A stretch of DNA of 64,000 bases, taken from the NCBI GenBank assembly GCA_023387965.1, contig JAEWHE010000027.1:113819-177818 (forward strand), given 5' to 3'. Position numbers and translations under genes: made by a program. Numbering within the stretch: the first letter of the stretch is position 1; every line of letters starts with the position of its first letter. The notes under the pieces are model-generated. The model searched no databases and was not told the origin of the DNA. It saw only the letters and a program-made list of their open reading frames with translations. Source of the DNA: Bacteroidota bacterium (GTDB lineage Bacteria; Bacteroidota; Bacteroidia; Flavobacteriales; Flavobacteriaceae). Shown here in pieces: positions 25,252 to 33,052 of the stretch.

Positions 25252-25947
25252 CTATTTAACCATTTTATATTCAGGATAGGTTTCTTGCAGGTATTTTTCG
25301 GATTGAGTTGGAATGATGAAAACCATCACAAATGCTAACAAAAAGAAAATAGAAACCATCGTCACTCCTATTGAAATTCCTAAATTAGTTTGAAAAAATG
25401 CTTCCGGAACGTGTAACAACATTTGCATCGGCAAAGTGGAAAAAAACAGCCAATCGCCATATTGAAATACGATTTCTTCGAAAAGCCATTTCTTGTCGCT
25501 TTTTTGGCTTTCGCCAAATTTTCTCTTGTTTCTCTGAATTTTCACGATCATAAAAACCGTCATCATCAACGCCGAAACGACCAAAATTTCCCGAACGAAA
25601 TCAATTTGCTTAAACAAAAAAAACATTCCGACAATCGTGGCCAAAGTCGCCATAATTTTTGGAAAAGAAAAAAATTCGGTGAAATGTTGCCACACGATTT
25701 GATTGTATTTTTTTGAAAGCGCTCGTCTTCGCGATTCTACCACATCCATAAAACCGAAAATGCCAAATTTTTTAAATTCTGCTTGCAAAGCATCGTCAAA
25801 AGATAACTCGGGATTTTTTTGCCAAGAAACTTCAATTCCATTTGCCAAATGATCTACTAATTCAGTTTGTAAATCATAATGTTCCACAAAATGTTGACGC
25901 GTAAAAGTGTACAATTGCGTAATTTGTTCAGGGGAAATATTTTTCAT
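25252..25947 (-). CDS. membrane protein with N-terminal HAAS-like helical domain
   Basis: A 231-residue protein. Residues 1-75 are soluble and helical (YTFTRQHFVEHYDLQTELVD, then SFDDALQAEFKKFG), resembling the HAAS/DUF1700-type domain that often sits next to PadR regulators; the remainder has four membrane helices. It starts 14 nt after the padR-type gene and is surely cotranscribed with it. In similar pairs the membrane protein senses or antagonises something under PadR control. That reading is inference; the sequence shows only the architecture and the operon. Confidence 0.7.
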   Translation of the reverse strand: MKNISPEQITQLYTFTRQHFVEHYDLQTELVDHLANGIEVSWQKNPELSFDDALQAEFKKFGIFGFMDVVESRRRALSKKYNQIVWQHFTEFFSFPKIMATLATIVGMFFLFKQIDFVREILVVSALMMTVFMIVKIQRNKRKFGESQKSDKKWLFEEIVFQYGDWLFFSTLPMQMLLHVPEAFFQTNLGISIGVTMVSIFFLLAFVMVFIIPTQSEKYLQETYPEYKMVK

Positions 25948-25961
25948 ATTGGTAGAATTTT

Positions 25962-26294
25962 TTAAGCTAATTTCGGATTCAAAATATGTTGCATATTCTG
26001 GATAAATTCTTCTAATTCTTTTAATTTATTCTTGGTTTCGGCTTCACCTTGCTCGGTAATTTTATAATATTTTCTGAGGCGATTTCCCACGTTTTCAGCT
26101 TCAACCGTAAGCCAGCCTTCCGCTTCTAATTTGTGCAAAGCCGGATACAAAGCGCCTTCGGTTACATTTATTTTTCCTTCAGAAATTTCTTTCACTTTCT
26201 GCGTGATCTCATATCCGTACATGCGTTCGCCATTTTGCAACAAATTCAAAATAATTGTGCTCAAACTTCCTTTGTAAAGTGGTGAATTTTTCAT
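25962..26294 (-). CDS. PadR-family transcriptional regulator
   Basis: A 110-residue winged-helix regulator: LSTIILNLLQNGERMYGYEI (helix-turn-helix start), the TEGALYPALHKLEAEGWL recognition segment near residues 41-58, the wing with RLRKYYKITEQGE, and a C-terminal dimerisation helix. This is the short PadR class. It is divergent from the PaaE-like reductase gene and has its own promoter; adjacent 15-bp direct repeats in that region are candidate operators, so it probably represses itself. Confidence 0.9.
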   Translation of the reverse strand: MKNSPLYKGSLSTIILNLLQNGERMYGYEITQKVKEISEGKINVTEGALYPALHKLEAEGWLTVEAENVGNRLRKYYKITEQGEAETKNKLKELEEFIQNMQHILNPKLA

Positions 26295-26317
26295 TTTAAA
26301 TTAAATTAACTTCGAAA

Positions 26318-26346
26318 CAAATATACATAACTTTCTTATACATCAA
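26318..26346 (-). promoter_or_regulatory. promoter of the padR operon
   Basis: TATATTTG (minus strand, 26318-26325) and TTG (26344-26346) are 18 nt apart, close to the Bacteroidota consensus spacing; the start codon is 24 nt downstream. Confidence 0.65.
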
Positions 26347-26364
26347 AATCTTATGCATCAATTT
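26335..26364. promoter_or_regulatory. adjacent 15-bp direct repeats, possible PadR operator
   Basis: CTTATACATCAAAAT and CTTATGCATCAATTT lie back to back across the -33 region of the padR promoter, between the divergent genes. Confidence 0.4.
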
Positions 26365-26400
26365 TATGGCTTCTTTACCAAAATTGCCTTTGGGATTGTG

Positions 26401-26408
26401 TATTTTTG
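26401..26408 (+). promoter_or_regulatory. -7 element for the PaaE-like reductase gene
   Basis: TATTTTTG fits TAnnTTTG and sits 15 nt before the ATG at 26424, which excludes the TTG at 26406 as the start. Confidence 0.55.
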
Positions 26409-26423
26409 CAGAAAATATTTTGC

Positions 26424-27476
26424 ATGTCATCATTTTACAAATTAGCCATAAAAGAAGTTCGACGTGAAACCAAAGATGCCGTTTCGGTATTGTTTAATGT
26501 TCCGGATGAGTTTCGGGATTTTTACAAATTCACAGCCGGACAATACATCAATTTAAAATTAACGCTCGACGGAAACGAAATTCGCCGTGCTTATTCCATC
26601 TGTTCGTCGCCCGAAAGTGGCGAATTGAGAATTGCCATCAAAGCCGTATCAAACGGAGCTTTTTCTACTTTTTCTAACAAAAGTTTGAAAGCCGGAGATG
26701 TTCTCGAAGTGGGAACTCCAGAAGGAAAATTTATTTTTGAACCCGACGCAAACCGTACTAAAAATTACGCAGCTTTTGCCGCCGGAAGCGGGATTACTCC
26801 TGTGATGGCAATCCTAAAAACGGTTTTGGAAGCCGAACCTCAAAGTACTTTTGTTTTGGTTTACGGAAATAAATCGCCTGAAGAAACCATTTTCCAAAAC
26901 GAATTACACGATTTACAGCTAAAATATACCGGAAGATTTTTCTTGTACTACGTTTTTAGTCAGGTTCGTGCCGAAAATGCATTGTTTGGCCGAATCGAAA
27001 AATCTGTAGTAAATTTTGTTTTTAAAAATAAACACGCGGGAACTGAATTCGACAAATTTTACCTTTGTGGTCCGGAAGACATGATTAACACTGTGAATCA
27101 GGTGCTTTTGGAAAATAATATCAAGGAAAAACACATTAAATTTGAACTTTTTTCGACTTCGGCAAAAGAGAAAAAAATTGACGAAAATCTTGACGGACAT
27201 ACCAAAGTAACGGTGATGGTGGACGATGAGGAAACCACGTTCGACATGTCGCAAAAAATGACGCTTCTTGATGCTGCATTGAAACAAGGTGTTGACGCTC
27301 CATATTCTTGCCAAGGCGGAATTTGTAGCAGTTGCATCGCCAGAATTGTTTCGGGAACCGCAGAAATGAAGAAAAATTCGATTTTAACGGATAGAGAAAT
27401 CGCCGAAGGTTTGACCCTAACTTGCCAAGCTCATCCTACTTCTTCAGAAATTTACATCGATTATGATGATGTTTAA
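26424..27476 (+). CDS. PaaE-like FAD/NAD(P)H reductase with C-terminal 2Fe-2S domain
   Basis: A 350-residue three-domain electron-transfer protein. N-terminal FAD barrel with RRAYSICSSP (near residue 53), NAD(P)-binding domain with GSGITPVMAILK and the CGPEDM strand, then a plant-type ferredoxin domain with cysteines in YSCQGGICSSC and LTCQAH. This order is that of phenylacetyl-CoA epoxidase reductase PaaE and related oxygenase reductases. The other paa genes are not nearby, so its oxygenase partner is unknown. Start chosen at 26424 because the upstream TTG lies in the promoter. Followed by a small gene 26 nt on. Confidence 0.88.
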   Translation: MSSFYKLAIKEVRRETKDAVSVLFNVPDEFRDFYKFTAGQYINLKLTLDGNEIRRAYSICSSPESGELRIAIKAVSNGAFSTFSNKSLKAGDVLEVGTPEGKFIFEPDANRTKNYAAFAAGSGITPVMAILKTVLEAEPQSTFVLVYGNKSPEETIFQNELHDLQLKYTGRFFLYYVFSQVRAENALFGRIEKSVVNFVFKNKHAGTEFDKFYLCGPEDMINTVNQVLLENNIKEKHIKFELFSTSAKEKKIDENLDGHTKVTVMVDDEETTFDMSQKMTLLDAALKQGVDAPYSCQGGICSSCIARIVSGTAEMKKNSILTDREIAEGLTLTCQAHPTSSEIYIDYDDV

Positions 27477-27502
27477 ATAGTAGTTTTTTTCAGTTTTTTC
27501 CG

Positions 27503-27811
27503 ATGAAAAATCCTCGAGAAATTTTTAAAAATAATCCATCACTTTTGAACGAACCAGAAGTGATGGCTCTTTTAGAATATTGCGACAATCTCGAAGATGA
27601 AATTGTGGATCATCGTTTTGAAAAAACCAATGACAAGCAATTGATTTTGATAGACATGATTCGAGAAGTGCTCAAAGGTTGCAATGCTTTGGAAAAAGAA
27701 CAAATGGAGTACGAACGTTTTGGCTACGAAGCCCCAAATTATCAAGAAACCATTGCGAACTTAAAACGATTTATTTTGGAAATTTGCCGGGATAATCAAA
27801 TTTGGTTATAG
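27503..27811 (+). CDS. conserved hypothetical protein
   Basis: A 102-residue soluble, acidic and helical protein (EVMALLEYCDNLEDEIVDHR in the N-terminal half). I do not recognise a domain. It starts 26 nt after the PaaE-like gene on the same strand and is probably cotranscribed. Its stop codon abuts the stop of the convergent GT9 gene with no spacer. Codon use is like its neighbours and the frame is intact, so I take it as real. Confidence 0.65.
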   Translation: MKNPREIFKNNPSLLNEPEVMALLEYCDNLEDEIVDHRFEKTNDKQLILIDMIREVLKGCNALEKEQMEYERFGYEAPNYQETIANLKRFILEICRDNQIWL

Positions 27812-28855
27812 TTATTGAAAGTTGGATTGGATTCTGCTCAAAACCTCTTCCACCGAAATACTTCTCATCGCCTCCTCGTAACCTTCCACAATTTTATTTC
27901 CGTAAACCGACGTAGGCAGTTTTGGAAATTTTTCTAAATCCGGAATTAAAGAATTTTCAAGCGATTGGTTAAATGGCGTGAATCCGGCAAAAGGATGCGT
28001 TGCGCCCCAAAGTGTGATGACTTTTACCCCTAACATTGCGGCAATATGGCCATTTCCGGAATCCATGGAAAGCATCACATCGAGGTTGGAAATGAGTTGC
28101 AATTCTTGCTGAAATTTTATTTTTCCAGCCAAATTAACCACGTTTTCTTTCCCAAAAGCAAATTTATTCAAGATTTCAATTTCCGTGTTTCCGCCTCCAA
28201 AAAGAAAAATTTTGTTTTGCTTATTTTCGGATAAAGAGTCAATGCCTTTTTGCATTAAATCTTCGGGATAAACTTTTGAGTCGTATTGGGCAAATGGCGC
28301 AATGCCAATCCATTTTTTATCTTCTTTTTTTCCAGTAATAGCAATAATTTCTTCTGATAAAATTGATTTTTCGGGAAACTCCGGATTTTTTAAATCAATG
28401 TCAAAGCCTAACTGCCTAAAAGTTTCCAAATGTCGTTCAACCATTGATTTTATGGGTTTGAAGATTTTGTTTTCACTTCTGGTTAAGGCTTTTTTTTCCG
28501 CACGACCTTTATCGGTTGCAGCAATTTTTTTTCCGCTTAAAGCAAAAAGATTCCGAACCACTTTAGAACGCAAAACGTTGTGCAAATCGGCAAAAGCATC
28601 CGGCTTTAATTTTTTCAAATCAAAAAAAAGCCGAAGCAGTCCTAAAAATCCATTATGGCGTTTTTTTAGGTCAATGGCAAAAAAATTCACGTTTGGAATT
28701 TCCGCAAAAAATGGCTCAAAAAATGGTCTGGAAACCACGGTGATTTTTACAGCGGGAAATTGTTTCACAAACGCCCGAATCACCGGAACCGTCATGGCTA
28801 CATCTCCCATGGCCGAAAGGCGAAAAACAATAATATGGTTAATTTTTTGAGACAA
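27812..28855 (-). CDS. glycosyltransferase family 9 (heptosyltransferase-like)
   Basis: About 347 residues in the ADP-heptose:LPS heptosyltransferase fold (GT-B). The family start pattern HIIVFRLSAMGDVAMTVPVIRA and the C-terminal donor-site motif SMDSGNGHIAAMLGV followed by TLWGATHPFAG are clear. The start is probably the TTG at 28855; a longer frame runs into the palindromic repeat at 28878 and adds residues foreign to the family. It transfers a heptose or similar sugar to lipid A core. It follows the DUF4254 gene, a common neighbour, by about 80 nt. Confidence 0.85.
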   Translation of the reverse strand: MSQKINHIIVFRLSAMGDVAMTVPVIRAFVKQFPAVKITVVSRPFFEPFFAEIPNVNFFAIDLKKRHNGFLGLLRLFFDLKKLKPDAFADLHNVLRSKVVRNLFALSGKKIAATDKGRAEKKALTRSENKIFKPIKSMVERHLETFRQLGFDIDLKNPEFPEKSILSEEIIAITGKKEDKKWIGIAPFAQYDSKVYPEDLMQKGIDSLSENKQNKIFLFGGGNTEIEILNKFAFGKENVVNLAGKIKFQQELQLISNLDVMLSMDSGNGHIAAMLGVKVITLWGATHPFAGFTPFNQSLENSLIPDLEKFPKLPTSVYGNKIVEGYEEAMRSISVEEVLSRIQSNFQ

Positions 28856-28877
28856 TTTGAAACAGATTAAAATATAA

Positions 28878-28910
28878 AAACCTAACAAGTTTTGAAAACC
28901 TGTTAGGTTT
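28878..28910. repeat. palindrome, dispersed element (copy 2)
   Basis: Arms AAACCTAACAAGTTTT (28878-28893) and AAAACCTGTTAGGTTT (28895-28910) surround a G, with a single mismatch; the same element as 4633-4663. It lies between the GT9 and DUF4254 genes. Confidence 0.7.
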
Positions 28911-28932
28911 ATTAATTGAATTACCTACGTGA

Positions 28933-29538
28933 TTACTTTTTATTTTGATACAATACCGGATTTAATTCCTCGTCGTTGTACATTTTCATTTGCTTGTAAA
29001 CTTTCATGTATTTGTCGCCACGTTCAATATCGGTCAATAAATCGTCGATAGCACTAGTAAGATCTTTGCGTTGTTCGAGCAAAATATTCAGTTTCACTTG
29101 GCAGTTGCTGATATGTTCTTTTGAAGCATCTTTTCGGGTGGCTTCTTCGTTCATGTGGTAAATTTTCAGTGCCAAAATCGAAAGTCTGTCAAAAGCCCAA
29201 GCCGGACTTTCAGAATTGATTTTTGCATTGTCTTTCACTTTGACATCAGCATATTTTTTTAAGAAAAAACTGTCAATAAATTCAACCATATCGGTTCTTT
29301 CTTGGTTAGAAGCGTCAATTTTTCTTTTCAAAGTTAATGCCGCAACAGGATCAATATTCGGATCTCTAATAATATCTTCGTAATGCCATTGAACGGTGTC
29401 AATCCAGTTTTTTAGATATAACAAATGTTCAAATTGGTCTTTCGGATAAGGATTTTCGATAGGTTGATCCACGCTATCAAACTTGTGATAATCCAAAATG
29501 CTTTGCTCAAAAACAGAATAAGCCAGTTGTGAAAACAT
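28933..29538 (-). CDS. DUF4254 protein
   Basis: A 201-residue soluble helical protein. The pattern DTVQWHYEDIIRDP near residues 48-61 and RLSILALKIYHM near 118-129 belongs to DUF4254, which in Bacteroidota is regularly found beside GT9 genes, as here. The function is unknown; an accessory role in core-oligosaccharide synthesis is suggested only by the neighbourhood. Upstream lies a spacer with 14-bp tandem repeats. Confidence 0.82.
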   Translation of the reverse strand: MFSQLAYSVFEQSILDYHKFDSVDQPIENPYPKDQFEHLLYLKNWIDTVQWHYEDIIRDPNIDPVAALTLKRKIDASNQERTDMVEFIDSFFLKKYADVKVKDNAKINSESPAWAFDRLSILALKIYHMNEEATRKDASKEHISNCQVKLNILLEQRKDLTSAIDDLLTDIERGDKYMKVYKQMKMYNDEELNPVLYQNKK

Positions 29539-29597
29539 ATTTCTTTTAAATTAGATTACAAATATAGTTTTTCTAACTTTATCGCCGAAATTATTTA

Positions 29598-29664
29598 CTG
29601 AAAGCAATAAGCTGAAAGCAATAAGCTGAAAGCAATAAGCAATAAGCAATAAGCTGAAAGCTTT
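29598..29664. repeat. short tandem repeats (14-bp and 7-bp units)
   Basis: CTGAAAGCAATAAG occurs three times in a row, followed by two CAATAAG half-units and a partial CTGAAAG. It fills the spacer between the divergent DUF4254 and upp genes, likely length-variable. Confidence 0.85.
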
Positions 29665-29702
29665 AGGCTAAAGGCAAAATCTTAAATCAAAAATACTCTT
29701 CA

Positions 29703-30356
29703 ATGCAAATTCATTATTTATCGAACGAAAACAGTGTTCTCAATCATTTTTTGGGACAAATTAGAAACATTCACGTTCAGAAGGACAGCATGCGTTTCCG
29801 TCGAAATATCGAACGAATTGGCGAAGTAATGGCTTACGAATTGAGCAAAAATTTGGAATATAAAAATGTAGAAATCCAAACACCTCTTGGGATAAAGAAA
29901 ACCACACAAATTGAAGATAATCTGGTTTTATGTTCCATTCTACGAGCGGGTTTGCCGTTACATTTGGGTTTTTTAAATTATTTTGACGATGCCGAAAACG
30001 GTTTTGTTTCTGCCTATCGCCATCATTTTAACAACGACGATGCTTTTGAAATTAAAGTAGAATACCAAGCCGTTCCTGAAATTGATAATAAAAATTTGTT
30101 GTTAATCGATCCAATGTTGGCAACCGGACAATCAATGGTGGCGGTTTTTAATCAATTGATGAAAAAAGGTACGCCAAAAGAAATCCACATTGCAGTGGTA
30201 ATCGCCGTTCCCGAAGGAATTGCATACCTCGAAAAAAATCTGCCGGACAACGTTCATCTTTGGGTGGCAACGCTCGACGAAAAACTCAACGAAAAAAATT
30301 ATATTGTTCCTGGACTTGGCGATGCCGGTGATTTGGCCTACGGCAATAAATTATAA
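29703..30356 (+). CDS. upp: uracil phosphoribosyltransferase
   Basis: Salvage enzyme, 217 residues, making UMP from uracil and PRPP. The PRPP-binding loop is LLLIDPMLATGQSM near residues 134-147 and the uracil-site loop is in PGLGDAGDLAYG at the C-terminus. Also present are the SILRAGLPL strand and the DEKLNEKNYIVPG segment. Length is normal. It converges with the DUF6427 gene and the two stop codons overlap within 6 bp. This arrangement of upp, DUF6427, DUF6341 and purD I know from other flavobacteria. Confidence 0.95.
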   Translation: MQIHYLSNENSVLNHFLGQIRNIHVQKDSMRFRRNIERIGEVMAYELSKNLEYKNVEIQTPLGIKKTTQIEDNLVLCSILRAGLPLHLGFLNYFDDAENGFVSAYRHHFNNDDAFEIKVEYQAVPEIDNKNLLLIDPMLATGQSMVAVFNQLMKKGTPKEIHIAVVIAVPEGIAYLEKNLPDNVHLWVATLDEKLNEKNYIVPGLGDAGDLAYGNKL

Positions 30357-31280
30357 TTGAGAAAAAAACGTAAGTAAACTACAACCTACAATAAAATAAA
30401 CAATCGTTTCCTTCAACCAAGAAATTTGCATGGCTTCTACATGATTAGTTGCCATAATTGCCAAAGGCGCAAAGGTATAAATGAGCAAACTGTTACTTTT
30501 TTCTGCGGAAATTAAAAACACAATCACGCCTAAAAAAAACATCACAATAATTTTTTTGTAGGACGATTGCATGTTTAGCGGCTTGTTCGTGACCGTTAGC
30601 GCTTGTGTGATAAAAAAGAAAAGTCCGCAAACGACGTACAGTGATAAGGCAAAATTTTGAAAATTATTGGTAAAATAATTAAAGTTAAAATCAATTTTGG
30701 CACTGTCAATCACGGTTTCAATTAAACTTTGGTCAAAAATAAATGCGTACAAAAGCCCGATTACTACCACGGCAAAAAACGCAATGAATGGCAAAACCCA
30801 GTTTCTGTAATCCCGGGAAACGTGAAAAATAATCGACACGAACACAGTCAGAATAAAAAATATACTCCAAAAATGGAACAATGCCGCAACGAAAATCCAC
30901 AACGAAGCGTCAAATATTTTTTCTTTTGGCGTAAGCAAAGATTGTAAGGAAATTAACCTTCGCATGGCCAATAGGATAAAAAAGTTCGACAAAATCATGT
31001 CGGTATTGCCTAAAGTGGTGGGAAAAAGTATTAAAAACGAAAAGAAAAATAAAAAAGCATAACTGTTGTCTTTGCTCAAATTATTTTTTTTGGTGATAAA
31101 ATTGATGATAAAAAGCGAACCCGTCAAAAGCAGCAACAGTCCGGTTTTAGCCAAGATATCATTGACAGAACCGAAACTTCCGGGTAACTTTTGAAGGTGC
31201 AAAAAATAGCAAATCACCAACAAAGCTGAAAGTAAAATGTAATTTACCGGACGTGATTTACCAAAAACGCTTGTTATCAT
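30351..31280 (-). CDS. DUF6427 membrane protein
   Basis: A 309-residue integral membrane protein with around eight hydrophobic helices. It begins MITSVFGKSRPVNYILL, the family start for DUF6427, with a short basic KSRP motif ahead of helix 1. No catalytic motif is visible and the function is unknown. It may relate to O-antigen polymerase-like glycan membrane proteins, which share this layout. Its last bases overlap the end of upp on the other strand. Confidence 0.78.
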   Translation of the reverse strand: MITSVFGKSRPVNYILLSALLVICYFLHLQKLPGSFGSVNDILAKTGLLLLLTGSLFIINFITKKNNLSKDNSYAFLFFFSFLILFPTTLGNTDMILSNFFILLAMRRLISLQSLLTPKEKIFDASLWIFVAALFHFWSIFFILTVFVSIIFHVSRDYRNWVLPFIAFFAVVVIGLLYAFIFDQSLIETVIDSAKIDFNFNYFTNNFQNFALSLYVVCGLFFFITQALTVTNKPLNMQSSYKKIIVMFFLGVIVFLISAEKSNSLLIYTFAPLAIMATNHVEAMQISWLKETIVYFIVGCSLLTFFSQL

Positions 31281-31300
31281 AAGGATATTTTATATTTTTG
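31271..31300 (+). promoter_or_regulatory. promoter of the DUF6341 gene
   Basis: TTG at 31271-31273 and TATTTTTG at 31293-31300 have the exact 19-nt spacing of the Bacteroidota consensus. The 5' leader would be about 70 nt. Confidence 0.7.
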
Positions 31301-31308
31301 CAAATGTA
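31301..31308 (-). promoter_or_regulatory. -7 element of the DUF6427 gene
   Basis: TACATTTG on the minus strand directly abuts the plus-strand -7 element, so the divergent promoters overlap. Confidence 0.5.
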
Positions 31309-31375
31309 AGCATACAACTTGTTTTAACGGTCAACTTTTTGTAGCCGTGATAAATTTAAAAACAAAGAAAAAAAT

Positions 31376-31606
31376 ATGAAATCATTTTTTGAAGGAATTG
31401 AATATTTGTTTGTAGAAATTCTTTTCGCACCACTCGATTTGTTAAGAAGACTTGAATTAGAAAGTTGGTGGGCTGCCAATACATTGAACTGGATTTTCAT
31501 GATTATTTGTGCAGTGGCAACGGTTTATTGGATCAAGCAATTGCGTTTGCACAAAGAAAACAACGACGAATATCAAGATACAACCGCACATTCTTTCTTG
31601 AAATAA
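31376..31606 (+). CDS. DUF6341 small membrane protein
   Basis: A 76-residue protein: an amphipathic N-terminal helix (FFEGIEYLFVEILFAPLD), the motif ELESWWAANTLNW, one membrane helix (IFMIICAVATVYWI) and a charged tail. This matches DUF6341, known only from flavobacteria and of unknown function. It is transcribed from a strong promoter and ended by a strong terminator. The DUF6427-DUF6341-purD order recurs in relatives, which argues for a conserved but unexplained link. Confidence 0.8.
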   Translation: MKSFFEGIEYLFVEILFAPLDLLRRLELESWWAANTLNWIFMIICAVATVYWIKQLRLHKENNDEYQDTTAHSFLK

Positions 31607-31631
31607 TTTTTTTAGAAAGAAACGCATTTGC

Positions 31632-31669
31632 AAAAAATCCGGAACTGTAGATTCAATTCCGGATTTTTT
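31632..31669. terminator. bidirectional terminator between DUF6341 and purD genes
   Basis: A 13-bp perfect stem AAAAAATCCGGAA / TTCCGGATTTTTT with a 12-nt loop serves the convergent genes. Confidence 0.85.
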
Positions 31670-31688
31670 GTTTTAATTTCGAAAAAAA

Positions 31689-32960
31689 TTACAAATCGAA
31701 GCCAATGTCGCGACGGAAATAAACGTCTTCAAATTTTATCTTCTCAATATTCGAATACGATTTTTTCAAAGCATCTTGAAAATTTTCGCCGTAAGAAGTA
31801 ATTGCCAAAACCCTTCCACCGTTAGTAATCACGCTGTCTTCCTGCATTTTTGTTCCGGCGTGAAACACAATCGAATCTTCCACATTTTCCAATCCAGAAA
31901 TTATTTTTCCTTTTTGGTAATCTTCCGGATAACCGCCAGAAACCATCATCACGGTTGTTGCTGATCGAGGGTCGATTTCGAGGTCAATTTCGTTTAATTT
32001 TTCATTGGCAACCGCCTCAAAAAGTGCCACCAAATCGCTCTTAATTCTTGGCATTACGACTTCCGTTTCCGGATCACCCATTCTTACATTGTATTCAATC
32101 ACCATCGGTTGATTGCCTACTTTAATCAATCCGATAAAAATAAATCCTTTGTACAAAATATTGTCACGTTGCAAACCTTCCACCGTAGGTTTCACGATTT
32201 CTTCTTCAATTTTTTGCATCAAATTTTTATCGGCAAAAGGTACCGGAGAAACGGCTCCCATTCCACCAGTATTCAAACCCGTGTTGTTTTCTCCAATTCT
32301 TTTATAGTCTTTTGCTGTAGGTAAAATCTTATAATTTTTCCCGTCGGTTAACACAAAAACAGAGAGTTCAATTCCGTCTAAAAATTCCTCGATTACCACT
32401 TTTGTACTTGCTTGACCAAATTTTTCGTTGACCAACATATTTTTAAGCTCATTTTTGGCTTCGTTTAAATCTTCTAAAATTAAAACGCCTTTTCCGGCTG
32501 CCAAACCATCGGCTTTTAAAACATAAGGTGCCGAAAGTTTTTCTAAAAATTGAAAACCTTCTTCTAGATTTTCCTTCGTAAAACTGCCGTAGGCTGCGGT
32601 TGGAATATTATTTTTTACCAAAAATTCTTTAGCAAATTCTTTACTTCCTTCCAATTTTGCGCCTTGTTTTGAAGGTCCAATTACCGGAATATTTTTCAGT
32701 TGTTCATCCAAAGCAAAAAAATCAAAAATACCTTCAACCAGCGGGTCTTCCGGACCAACGACCACCATTTGAATTTTTTCCTCAATTACAAATTTTTTAA
32801 CTTGCTCAAAATCAAGTGGATTCAAATTTACGTTTTGTGCTATTTTTTGCGTTCCGGCATTTCCGGGAGCCACGAAAAGTGAAGTACAATTTGGGCTTTG
32901 CAACATTTTCCACGCCAAAGCATGTTCGCGACCGCCAGAACCAAGCAATAATATTTTCAT
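31689..32960 (-). CDS. purD: phosphoribosylamine-glycine ligase (GAR synthetase)
   Basis: Second step of de novo purine synthesis, 423 residues with ATP-grasp fold. The start MKILLLGSGGREHALAWK and the middle motifs VLKADGLAAGKGV (ATP lid) and NTGGMGAVSPVP, then YNVRMGDPETEVVMPR near residue 290, are all conserved. Length is normal. It is monocistronic and divergent from the adenylate-forming ligase gene. A TAATTTTG -7 element lies at 32987-32994. Confidence 0.96.
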   Translation of the reverse strand: MKILLLGSGGREHALAWKMLQSPNCTSLFVAPGNAGTQKIAQNVNLNPLDFEQVKKFVIEEKIQMVVVGPEDPLVEGIFDFFALDEQLKNIPVIGPSKQGAKLEGSKEFAKEFLVKNNIPTAAYGSFTKENLEEGFQFLEKLSAPYVLKADGLAAGKGVLILEDLNEAKNELKNMLVNEKFGQASTKVVIEEFLDGIELSVFVLTDGKNYKILPTAKDYKRIGENNTGLNTGGMGAVSPVPFADKNLMQKIEEEIVKPTVEGLQRDNILYKGFIFIGLIKVGNQPMVIEYNVRMGDPETEVVMPRIKSDLVALFEAVANEKLNEIDLEIDPRSATTVMMVSGGYPEDYQKGKIISGLENVEDSIVFHAGTKMQEDSVITNGGRVLAITSYGENFQDALKKSYSNIEKIKFEDVYFRRDIGFDL

Positions 32961-32986
32961 TTTGTTGTGTTGTTGTTTAATTCTGC

Positions 32987-32994
32987 CAAAATTA
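32987..32994 (-). promoter_or_regulatory. purD: -7 element of purD
   Basis: TAATTTTG on the minus strand fits TAnnTTTG, 26 nt from the ATG. No clear -33 element. Confidence 0.4.
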
Positions 32995-33052
32995 ATTGCT
33001 TTTGAAGATAAAAAATAATTAATTTACCAAAAACTATCAACTTTTACATGCC

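Noticed and set aside
28856..28888. Longer N-terminus for the GT9 gene
   Set aside because: The extra residues come from the palindromic repeat and the family starts close to the HIIVFRLSAMGD motif.
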